A stretch of DNA of 64,000 nucleotides, taken from the NCBI RefSeq assembly GCF_001511835.1, contig NZ_LN997848.1:4182001-4246000 (forward strand), in the 5' to 3' direction. Both the position numbers and the translations under genes were made by a program. The stretch is from Magnetospirillum sp. XM-1. Lineage in GTDB: Bacteria > Pseudomonadota > Alphaproteobacteria > Rhodospirillales > Magnetospirillaceae. Of the stretch, positions 1-9,184 are shown one piece after another. Numbering within the stretch: position 1 is the first letter of the stretch; each line of letters opens with the position of its first letter. A model generated the notes under the pieces. It was not told the origin of the DNA, did not search any database, and worked only from the letters and a program-made list of their open reading frames with translations.

Positions 1-1333
1 TTACGAACCCTTCACCAATCGCATCGATTGCCGCGTTCAGGATCTCGGTCGCATTCTTATGCCTCTCGGCGACATATTCATTAACTTGAAAAAGCTCGGC
101 GTTGAGTATCAGTGTTTCTCTGAACTTCTCGATGTTGCGCGTAATTTCTCCGATCTCATTTGGGTGACTGGAAACAGTGATATTCTGATCAAGTTTCCCA
201 CTTGCTAAAGCCTGCATGTCTCTGCTGATGGTGGCAAGAGACTTGGATAAAGAGAGGGATTGCCGTAACGCAATCACGACGGCAGTGGTGATTAAAATGC
301 CCATGACCGTGAGGTCAAGTATGATGGAGATCAAGTTGTCCCTGATCAACGTCCCGGCATGCGACCGCAGATCGTTCTCAAGGATAGTCTCGACGTCACG
401 CAGAAGGGCTATCCGTTCGGAGGTCGCCTTGATCCATTCATCTGCATTGACAGAGCCTGTGTCTTTATTCAGACGATCGGTCATCTGATTTATGGTGGCC
501 GACAGGCTCTTGAACTCGCTGCTTTTCATCTGAGATGCGAGCGGCTTGATGCCCTGATGTCTGGCGAATGTCTCCAGCACAGAAATGGCATCTTCCCCTT
601 TGCGCGCCAGTGTCAGCGCATCTCTTCTCCTTTCTTCCGAACTACCCTTGCCCCAAAAGGCATTAACCCCCGTACCCCGAGACCTTCCAAGTGTCTCGGT
701 TACATCGGCTATCAGGAACAGAGCGGACAAATCCAATGCGGATTGTGCATCCGCCGCATGGGTCCTGCCGATAGACGACCACGACATGAGCCTTGAAATG
801 ATGTTGGTATAATTAGCGAATACCGTGGTGTGGTCGATGCGGGTATCCTCCGACAAGCCTCGGAGGGTGCCCACGGCGGCGGACAAACCGTCGATGATGG
901 CATAATTTGAGCTGTGATCGTCTATGAACAGAAGGCTTTGCTTGGTGCCATCGACAGCCAATTGCAGCGCCTTGATTGTAGAGGAAGTCTTCTCCCGCTG
1001 ATCCTCTAACCGCACCTTAGCATTCTGAAAATCTTGTGATCCCGTAGAGACAGTGAGGCCACGCTCTAGTTGAAGTTCGTGAATGGTGTCATTGACTAAA
1101 TTGGAGATGTCGATAAATTTTTCAAATCTCAAAGTAGATCGTATTGAACTAATCCGATTCAATGAATCATGAATCGCATAGACAGCAATGCCAAAGATTG
1201 GAAGAATCAGAATCAGTGCAATTTGTTGTTTTATCTTAAGACCGGACAGCACGTCATCGTTCCCATAAATTAGTATTGGCCCAAGCTTTGGCCTGTAGCC
1301 TGAAAATAAGGAGGATCGCTCGACATTTAACAT
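1..1333 (-). CDS. NIT-HAMP sensor protein, C-terminus beyond the left edge
   Basis: A continuous open frame of 444 codons enters from the left edge and starts at an ATG at 1331-1333. An AAGGAG ribosome site lies about 11 bases upstream of that ATG (1346-1351). TM1 is near residues 37-54. The following region has HELQLERGLTVSTGS, the signature of nitrate/nitrite-sensing (NIT) domains. TM2 is near 329-351, then a HAMP domain (about 352-405). The last visible residues, ILNAAIDAIGEGF, look like the opening of a PAS domain. The output domain (kinase, GGDEF or methyl-accepting) is outside the window. It probably senses a small ligand in the periplasm. A GTG at about residue 28 is an alternative start. 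Lower GC than the core genes fits an island location. Confidence 0.8.
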   Translation of the reverse strand, partial: MLNVERSSLFSGYRPKLGPILIYGNDDVLSGLKIKQQIALILILPIFGIAVYAIHDSLNRISSIRSTLRFEKFIDISNLVNDTIHELQLERGLTVSTGSQDFQNAKVRLEDQREKTSSTIKALQLAVDGTKQSLLFIDDHSSNYAIIDGLSAAVGTLRGLSEDTRIDHTTVFANYTNIISRLMSWSSIGRTHAADAQSALDLSALFLIADVTETLGRSRGTGVNAFWGKGSSEERRRDALTLARKGEDAISVLETFARHQGIKPLASQMKSSEFKSLSATINQMTDRLNKDTGSVNADEWIKATSERIALLRDVETILENDLRSHAGTLIRDNLISIILDLTVMGILITTAVVIALRQSLSLSKSLATISRDMQALASGKLDQNITVSSHPNEIGEITRNIEKFRETLILNAELFQVNEYVAERHKNATEILNAAIDAIGEGFV

Positions 1334-1440
1334 GTAGGGCGTCTGCTCCTTATAATGTGCCAGCACGCAGTGCCACTACCCCCAAATGGGATGGGGCAAA
1401 TTTATCTGGCCTCATTGGGTCAGGTAGGGGCGTCGCTGAC

Positions 1441-1460
1441 AAGCGGCCAGACGGCCGCTT
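1441..1460. terminator. hairpin, possible terminator
   Basis: AAGCGGCC and GGCCGCTT form an 8-bp stem with a 4-base loop, followed on the + strand by TCTC rather than a good T-run. It sits in the 1334-1548 gap, where I see no gene. It may be a weak terminator or only a relic. Confidence 0.3.
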
Positions 1461-1548
1461 TCTCAGTTAGCGGACATTCGGATCGTCAGTCATAATGCCA
1501 GTATTGGGCCGCCGCTTGTTCTCTACCGCTGAAAAATGGGTGCTTCCT

Positions 1549-2219
1549 TTAGGATTTCGCGTCCTTTGATATTTCGACATCATCACACGGGCTGATTGCA
1601 TCTAAAATGGCCCGAAAGCGTTCAAGGTCTTGACGTAACGCCACCCGCTGCGGTTCCGCCAGTCGCTTTTCCCGAAGCATGTCTTCGGCATCGGCTGCAG
1701 CCCGGGTCCAAGCTGGCCTGTGACGTTCGGTGATGCAGGCATTCGGGCAGCGGATCGGCTGGCACAAGGAGATCAGTGGTGCTTGTCGTTTCGCAGCCGT
1801 TGAATCCTGAAGACACAACGCGGTCGACGGATCGAAGAAGCAGTCAGCTAGGACACCAACATGTAGCGTGCGGGCAAGGTGGAGAGCAACGCGCGCACCC
1901 GTCCACGATCTGCGATTATGACAGGAGACGAGCCTAATTCGGCGGCCGCGTCCAGGGCGCCGACAATCCTTGGTCCTGCCGGTCCCGAGGGAGAGTTCCC
2001 AGCGTGATGGTCATCGAAATAGACTAGCAGATCATCGAGTTGGCCGAGGTGACGCTCCGCTTCAACCTCAGCCAGGAAACCGGAGCGGCTGGAACCGGCA
2101 TAGCCCTCGAAGGCGGCGACCGACGCATGCTTGGCCGTGAGGGGAATCTTGTTCCAGGGTGACCCAAGCGGTCGGCGACTGCGCTCCCATGTTGGCTGAT
2201 TTATGTGATGTGACGTCAC
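1549..2219 (-). pseudogene. frameshifted and truncated integrase/transposase remnant
   Basis: Two minus-strand frames join into one protein. The upstream part (1848-2219) contains IPLTAKHASVAAFEGYAGSS and ends LPARYMLVS-stop. A different frame continues through ADCFFDPSTALCLQ and CQPIRCPNACITERHRPAW down to 1549. The join needs one frameshift near 1845-1860. The Cys-rich CQPxRCPNACIT block followed by a basic helical tail resembles the C-terminus of large Tn554-like site-specific recombinases. That family call is from memory and moderate at best. No recombinase catalytic core is visible upstream of 2219, so the gene has also lost its N-terminus. It is decayed mobile DNA. Confidence 0.55.
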
Positions 2220-2220
2220 A
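2209..2220. repeat. 12-bp perfect palindrome
   Basis: TGTGACGTCACA reads the same on both strands. It lies at the truncated 5' edge of the integrase remnant, so it may be a regulator site or a recombination end. Function unknown. Confidence 0.35.
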
Positions 2221-2319
2221 GATATGTCTAACTTAAATGCGCGTTAAAGTATTATCGACAATGGGCTTTCAGCGTGCCATTCTGACCATGTTATCGCTAT
2301 TTGACATCGTGAATCTCTT

Positions 2320-2353
2320 GGAACTGGCCGCGGCTTTGGCTGCGGCCAGTTCC
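2320..2353. repeat. long inverted repeat in intergenic DNA
   Basis: GGAACTGGCCGCGGC and GCTGCGGCCAGTTCC pair over 15 bp with one mismatch around a 4-base loop. No T-run follows directly on either strand. The 2221-2479 gap has no convincing gene, so this may be a terminator relic or a protein site at the integrase 3' end. Confidence 0.45.
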
Positions 2354-2479
2354 AAATCGTTTTCCTCAGAATTGAGGGGCTTCGCGACAGGGTTCGGCGC
2401 AAATACTATTCATGGTTGTTATCTCTGTGGCTGTTCAGGACCGCAAAAATGCTGATGCCCGGCCCTTGAACCGACGCCC

Positions 2480-4183
2480 CTAAAGAACGGCGCTGGACTC
2501 GTCCTCAAGAACTTCGATCACCAGAACCAAAAAATCGTTTGCTTCCACAGAATTAAAGCCGTGCTCCCCCACAAAGTTGTGGATTTCGCCCAGCTTTTGA
2601 TCGACTGGGAGATTGACGAACCTATCGCCATAGACATCCCGCATGATCCGCAAGAACTCCCTCACGTCGCCGCCCCATTCTTTCCTGCGTCGATCCAGGT
2701 CAAATGCAGGCTCAATCGCCTTTGCTGTATTGAAAATGGTCGGCCCTTCTTCCGTTGGATCGACATCGGCCTTCCCCAGCAGATACTCTAAGCTATGGGG
2801 TAGCACGACAACGGTGTTCGGCGGTCGAGGCTCCTGATGTTCCATCTCGTTCAGAACGTGGCTGTAATGCCGATCGATCATCTCGATGGATGTTCCTGTC
2901 CAGCGCGAGACAAAACCCAAATCTTGGCGTTCATAGAGCCTGTCCGTGATAAAGGTGTGGCGAAACGATCCCAATGCATAATGGCTTTTGTAACGCACCC
3001 CCCTGGAAAACTTCGCGGCATCCAGCAGTTCAATAAATGGCTTCGCTGTGTTGCGATTCATTGTTCCATCTTTGTCATGGAACACAAAATCGTCCTCGGT
3101 CACCTCATATTTATCAAAGTGGGCGTAAGCCTTCTTGAGGTTGTCCACGATTGACTTGAATCCTGACTGTGGCGTCACCGTCCGCAGGTGTTTTCTGACA
3201 TCAGCCTTTTTCAAATGCTCGGGCCGCAGCCGGACGAGGTATGAGATTTCCCCCGCCTTATCTACCCCAGAAATGAGATCGCGAAATCTAAGGCGCGACG
3301 CCTCAACGGTGCGCAAGCCTGATAAGTATAACACCATCATGCGGTAGTGGTTAATTACCATGGCACGGCGCTGGATGGCGTGAAGGTGTTTACGACATCG
3401 CGATGCTGATACCTTTTGCAGGCGCTCGATTTCGTCGGGAGAAAAGGCCAAGCGGACACTGCCAGTGCCGGAAAGTCGCTTAAAACGAGGAATGGCCTCC
3501 GCACGCAAATATCCCCTGGACGCCGAGAACTCCATGAACTGGTAGAACTGTTGGCGCTCCTTCCTGATCGTGGCGGGGCTTGGGGTGACCGGGGTGAAGG
3601 GGCGAACCAGTTCCTTGCCATTACGTTCATATTTAATGAACGTCTTACCTTTGTAGGCGATGGCATAGCTCTCGCGCCATTCATGATATCGCACGAGATC
3701 AGCGGCGGTGATGGTGTCGATCAACTTGTCGTCGAAGAATGGAACGAAATACCGTTCCAAGGTGGTGCTGACGCGGGCACGGACGTATGGTTTGACGAAG
3801 CCAAGATTGACCCGCTCATCGAGCCATCGCAGATATTCCGACACCAACCCGTTGAAGCTCTTGGGGTGAAGGCTCTCGCCTCGTTCCGCCCGATAATTCA
3901 GGGCCGCGTAAAGCTGCCGGGCCTTGTCTTTAGCCCTTTCAAGGTCGCTTTCGCCGGTGGTGCGTTCCAGCCGATTGCCATCATTGTTGATGGCGAACAT
4001 CCCTGGAGCGGGAGCCATGGTGACGCGGGCGGTCCAAATGGATCGACCTTGTTTCCGGCGCAGAATTACTGGGATATCTATAAACCGGAACTCGTTGAGC
4101 GATTCCGTTGCCAGATCTGAAACCCCTGCCTTACGGCCCTTGGAGTGGTTGCCTTTGCGGGTCAATGGTTTGGCTGCGTTCAT
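2480..4183 (-). CDS. tyrosine recombinase / site-specific integrase
   Basis: About 567 residues. The catalytic half shows the family residues in order: Arg in LYLSGLRTVEASRLRF, the H-x-x-R-like box in HYALGSFRHTF, and the C-terminal box with the nucleophile in TSIEMIDRHYSHV. The N-terminal half has an arm/core-binding region (SFNGLVSEYLRWLDERV). The start chosen is the ATG at 4183, preceded by GGGGA at good spacing. An in-frame start 23 codons upstream (4252) is possible but looks less natural. The gene begins about 170 bp from a 3' tRNA-Arg fragment, so it is the likely enzyme for integration into that tRNA gene. It appears intact. Confidence 0.88.
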   Translation of the reverse strand: MNAAKPLTRKGNHSKGRKAGVSDLATESLNEFRFIDIPVILRRKQGRSIWTARVTMAPAPGMFAINNDGNRLERTTGESDLERAKDKARQLYAALNYRAERGESLHPKSFNGLVSEYLRWLDERVNLGFVKPYVRARVSTTLERYFVPFFDDKLIDTITAADLVRYHEWRESYAIAYKGKTFIKYERNGKELVRPFTPVTPSPATIRKERQQFYQFMEFSASRGYLRAEAIPRFKRLSGTGSVRLAFSPDEIERLQKVSASRCRKHLHAIQRRAMVINHYRMMVLYLSGLRTVEASRLRFRDLISGVDKAGEISYLVRLRPEHLKKADVRKHLRTVTPQSGFKSIVDNLKKAYAHFDKYEVTEDDFVFHDKDGTMNRNTAKPFIELLDAAKFSRGVRYKSHYALGSFRHTFITDRLYERQDLGFVSRWTGTSIEMIDRHYSHVLNEMEHQEPRPPNTVVVLPHSLEYLLGKADVDPTEEGPTIFNTAKAIEPAFDLDRRRKEWGGDVREFLRIMRDVYGDRFVNLPVDQKLGEIHNFVGEHGFNSVEANDFLVLVIEVLEDESSAVL

Positions 4184-4352
4184 AAGCGTCCCCGGATCGT
4201 CCCCAAAACCTGCCACCAAGCTATGGTAGAAAGTATGGCATAGGTCTGTCAATTCCAGGAACGATGAAAGTCGCAGTTTTCCTATATTTAAACCATCAAA
4301 GATATCGATTTATAGTCGCAATATGATGAAGTCAATAGGAGAACAGGAAACT

Positions 4353-4397
4353 CTCCGAAGGCAGAGGTCGTAGGTTCGAATCCTACCGGTTGCGCCA
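4353..4397 (+). other. 3' tRNA-Arg(CCG) fragment, putative attachment site
   Basis: The sequence runs from a 7-base anticodon loop CTCCGAA (anticodon CCG) through a full T-arm (GTAGG-TTCGAAT-CCTAC) to a 3' end TGCGCCA. The 5' half is missing: the bases before the loop cannot pair with GGCAG, and no matching acceptor strand lies upstream. A 45-bp tRNA 3' end beside an integrase gene is the usual form of an att site. It marks the island/chromosome border. Confidence 0.7.
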
Positions 4398-4519
4398 AAT
4401 CTTTCTCAATGAAATCAAACGATTGACACCAACTCCAGGCTGACACCTCTGGACGCAAAGTGGTTTTGCGCGGCACTTGGGCTGTAAAGCGTCGTGTAAG
4501 CCGCCCATGGCGGCGGCAC

Positions 4520-6511
<1,992 letters not shown>

Positions 6512-6603
6512 GGCTGGCATTATAGAAATGCGAGCCCGATGCGCAAGCGCATGCTGTAGCGTCATCGGAGTTAACCACAAGATATTGTGAGATTGGGACT
6601 TTC

Positions 6604-7008
6604 ATGAGCGAGAGCATCGAAATCAGCGGCGCGCCGCGCGGCCGCCTGTCCACCCGGGCCATCGCCATGCCCGCCGACACCAACCCGTTCGGCCACGTGT
6701 TCGGCGGCTGGCTGATGAGCCAGATGGATCTGGCCGGCGGGACGCATTCCTATCGCCGGGCGCGGGGCCACACCCCCACCGTGGCGGTCGAAGGCATGGA
6801 ATTCCACCAGCCGGTCTATGTGGGCGACGAGGTCAGTTGCTACACCGAGATCATCCGGGTGGGCCGGACCTCGCTGTCGGTGCGGGTCGAGGCCTGGGTG
6901 CGCCGCCACGGCGGTTCCGACGCCCTGGTCAAGGTGACCAGCGCGGTGTTCACCTATGTGGCGGTGGACGACAAGGGAAAGAAGCGCCCCGTACCGCCCG
7001 AGGAATGA
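6604..7008 (+). CDS. YciA-type acyl-CoA thioesterase
   Basis: 134 residues, a single hotdog domain. It has ADTNPFGHVFGGWLMSQMDLAGG, with the Asn/Asp and Gly residues of the YciA/cytosolic acyl-CoA hydrolase family, and a C-terminal TSAVFTYVAVDDKGK strand. It should hydrolyse acyl-CoA thioesters in the cytoplasm; chain-length preference cannot be read from sequence. It is divergent from parE and convergent with the lipoprotein gene, with which it shares a strong terminator. Confidence 0.88.
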   Translation: MSESIEISGAPRGRLSTRAIAMPADTNPFGHVFGGWLMSQMDLAGGTHSYRRARGHTPTVAVEGMEFHQPVYVGDEVSCYTEIIRVGRTSLSVRVEAWVRRHGGSDALVKVTSAVFTYVAVDDKGKKRPVPPEE

Positions 7009-7019
7009 CCCCCAATAAG

Positions 7020-7043
7020 AAAGGGCCCCGGATGGGGCCCTTT
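7020..7043. terminator. bidirectional intrinsic terminator
   Basis: AAAGGGCCCC and GGGGCCCTTT form a 10-bp perfect stem with a 4-base loop. It lies between the convergent thioesterase and lipoprotein genes, and the A/T ends let it work in both directions. Confidence 0.85.
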
Positions 7044-7069
7044 CCACGAAAACGCACTGGAAGGAAGGC

Positions 7070-7273
7070 TTACTTGGCCTTGTTCCAGGAGCAGTTTTCC
7101 CTGGTCGCACGCGGGGTGCCCAGGTTGCCCTTGTCGTCGGCCTGCTGGTAGAACGAGACCGAGCCGTCGGGCATGCACACCGGATCGTTGAAGGCGCCGA
7201 AGGGCTCCCAACGGCCCGGGCCACAGGCGGTCAGCAGCATCGCGGTGCCCACGACGAGAATGATCTTCTTCAT
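7070..7273 (-). CDS. small lipoprotein of unknown function
   Basis: 67 residues. MKKIILVVGTAMLLTAC is a clear lipoprotein signal peptide with lipobox LTAC, so the mature protein should start at Cys17 and be about 50 residues long, anchored in the outer or inner membrane. The mature part is polar and has two further Cys, which may form a disulfide. AGGAG lies 8 bases before the ATG, which decides this start over a longer in-frame option. No family recognised. Confidence 0.75.
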   Translation of the reverse strand: MKKIILVVGTAMLLTACGPGRWEPFGAFNDPVCMPDGSVSFYQQADDKGNLGTPRATRENCSWNKAK

Positions 7274-7346
7274 ACCCCAATCTCCTCTCTTATGACCAAA
7301 GCAACTGTAGAAACGATACAAGCGGTTGGGAACGGAGTCCACCGGT

Positions 7347-8537
7347 CTAAACGATTTCCTCCGCCTGATGGCCGGCGAAATCGGCGTCGATCACCGCCAC
7401 CCGGTCGGAATGCATGCCGTTGTAGCGGGCCGCCATCTCGCGGCCATAGGCGCCGATCAGGTTGAACTCGATGTAGTCGCCCTCGGCCGCATCCTGAGGC
7501 AGGTCCAGCGGCCAGGGCAGCTTGTCGTTGCCGTCGCAGGTGGGGCCGAAGGCGGCAAACGACCCCGCCGGGCCGTTCTTCAGCCTGCCTTGGGCGTCCA
7601 GCAGCCGGAAAGGCAGGGACAGCTGGTCCTTGCCCCAATAGGTCTCGGTCAGGCCGCCGAAGATGCCGTCGTTGAGATAGACCGCGTCCGGCTTCCTTAA
7701 ATTGATGCGGACCAGCAGCGAGCCGCCCTCGGCCATCAGGGCGCGCCCCGGCTCGCAGGCCAGGCGGATGCCGCGGGGCGCGGTCAGCTCGTGGTGCGCC
7801 TGGGCGATCACCTCGAAATAGGCGGAAAGCGGCGGGGCCTGGGTCAGGCGGTAATAGGCGGGAAAGCCGCCGCCGACATCCATCCAGTCGATGGCGATGC
7901 CGGTCCGGTCGAGGGAGGCGCAGGCCATCTCGATCCCTAGGCGGAAGGCCGCCGGGTCCAGGCATTGCGAACCCACATGGAAGGTCACGGCGGGTTTCAG
8001 CCCCATCTGGGCCGCCCGGCGAAGCGTGGCCTCGAACACGTCGGGTACCGCGCCGAACTTGGTGGACAGGTCGTAGACGGCGCCAGAGCCCTTGGGGATG
8101 GCCAGGCGCACCACCGGCCGCATGGTGGCATCGGTCAGCGCCGCCACCTTCTCCAGCTCGGGGACGCAATCCACGGCGAAGAAGCGCACCCCGCATTCCC
8201 AGGCCAGACGGATCTGGCCCGGCGTCTTGGCGGGATGGTGGTAGAACATGGTGCCGTCGGGCACGCATTCCACCACCCGGGCGATCTCCATGGGCGAGGC
8301 CACGTCGAAATGGCGGATGCCGGCGCGGTGCATGGTCCACAGCACCAGGGGATGGGCGTTGCACTTGACGGCGTAGAGGGTGTCGCCGGGAAAGCCGGCC
8401 ACGAAGTCCCGCGCCAGCGCTTCCAGGCGGCGGGGCCGCAGCAGATGGACGGGAGATTCGGGGCGCTCGGCCGCCACGAAGGCGGCGACCGACGGGAAGG
8501 AGTCCGTCACCCCGCGCGCAGGCGCGTGCCCGGTCAC
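7347..8537 (-). CDS. group IV PLP-dependent decarboxylase (ornithine/lysine type)
   Basis: 396 residues of alanine-racemase fold. YAVKCN carries the PLP Lys, followed by HVGSQ, DVGGGFPAYY, EPGRALMAEG (phosphate and PLP binding) and GPTCDGNDKLPW, with the active-site Cys-Asp of eukaryotic-type ornithine decarboxylases. It should decarboxylate ornithine and/or lysine to putrescine or cadaverine. The specificity helix would have to be aligned to decide, and meso-DAP decarboxylase is less likely. The GTG start (8535-8537) overlaps the TGA of the upstream SET gene, which implies translational coupling. A second, unrelated fold-type I decarboxylase lies at 24403-26754. Confidence 0.88.
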   Translation of the reverse strand: MTGHAPARGVTDSFPSVAAFVAAERPESPVHLLRPRRLEALARDFVAGFPGDTLYAVKCNAHPLVLWTMHRAGIRHFDVASPMEIARVVECVPDGTMFYHHPAKTPGQIRLAWECGVRFFAVDCVPELEKVAALTDATMRPVVRLAIPKGSGAVYDLSTKFGAVPDVFEATLRRAAQMGLKPAVTFHVGSQCLDPAAFRLGIEMACASLDRTGIAIDWMDVGGGFPAYYRLTQAPPLSAYFEVIAQAHHELTAPRGIRLACEPGRALMAEGGSLLVRINLRKPDAVYLNDGIFGGLTETYWGKDQLSLPFRLLDAQGRLKNGPAGSFAAFGPTCDGNDKLPWPLDLPQDAAEGDYIEFNLIGAYGREMAARYNGMHSDRVAVIDADFAGHQAEEIV

Positions 8538-9034
8538 CTCGCACCCCGATGAACGCGGGGAAGCTTGCCGGCCAGCCCGGCGAGGTAGGCCCGGCCCTCC
8601 TCGTTGACCGCCTCGCGCCGTCCGGTGATCCAGCGGCGGCAATGGGACGAGCCGCAATTGCAGGGAAATTGCCGGTAAAGGGTATCTTCCGTCACCGCGT
8701 AGTCGATGGTCAGCAGCTCGCCCGGCTCGATATCCAGCAGGGCCAGGATTTCCAGGCGCTGCATGTCCAGCACGCAATTGGGCGCGCAGGAATGGGACAG
8801 CAGGCCGACGAAATAAGGGTCGTGCAGGTGGGTCTCGGGCGAGACCTGCAGGCTGTGCTGGAAGACGGTGTTGGACAGGGTACCGGCGAACTTGGCGACC
8901 CGCGTGCCCCGCTCGAACGGGATTTTTGCCCGGATACCCCTGCCGACCCGGCCATTCACCGCGGTCACGGCGAACTGATCGGAATCGGGCAGAGCGGCAT
9001 CGACGATCAGGTCGCGGGGGTAGATCTCGGTCAT
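8534..9034 (-). CDS. SET-domain protein (putative protein-lysine methyltransferase)
   Basis: 166 residues. RGIRAKIPFERGTRVAKF matches the N-terminal SET segment. LLSHSCAPNCVLD matches the N-H-S-C pseudoknot block in a degenerate form. GELLTIDYAV gives the catalytic Tyr region, and CNCGSSHCRRWITG is a post-SET Cys cluster that can hold zinc. Such small SET proteins use S-adenosylmethionine to methylate lysine. The substrate here is unknown. Its stop overlaps the start of the decarboxylase gene, so the two are co-translated and a functional link is likely. The Asn of NHSC appears as S, which may weaken activity. Confidence 0.78.
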   Translation of the reverse strand: MTEIYPRDLIVDAALPDSDQFAVTAVNGRVGRGIRAKIPFERGTRVAKFAGTLSNTVFQHSLQVSPETHLHDPYFVGLLSHSCAPNCVLDMQRLEILALLDIEPGELLTIDYAVTEDTLYRQFPCNCGSSHCRRWITGRREAVNEEGRAYLAGLAGKLPRVHRGAR

Positions 9035-9184
9035 GGCGGTCAGCGCACCTCGATCCGGGAGCCAAAGGAGAGTATTCCCCTATCAAGGTAGTCTTGAGCC
9101 CAGGCCCCGTCAACGGAGGATACCCCATCTGGGCAGCCGAATTAGCCGATTGATTTAATTAGATAATAACATTTGCCGCCTACC

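Noticed and set aside
2237..2455. 72-residue plus-strand ORF
   Set aside because: It spans a large inverted repeat, has no ribosome site and no coherent protein features.
4288..4476. 62-residue minus-strand ORF with GFEPTT
   Set aside because: This peptide arises from reading the antisense of a tRNA T-arm and 3' end; it is a well-known false ORF.
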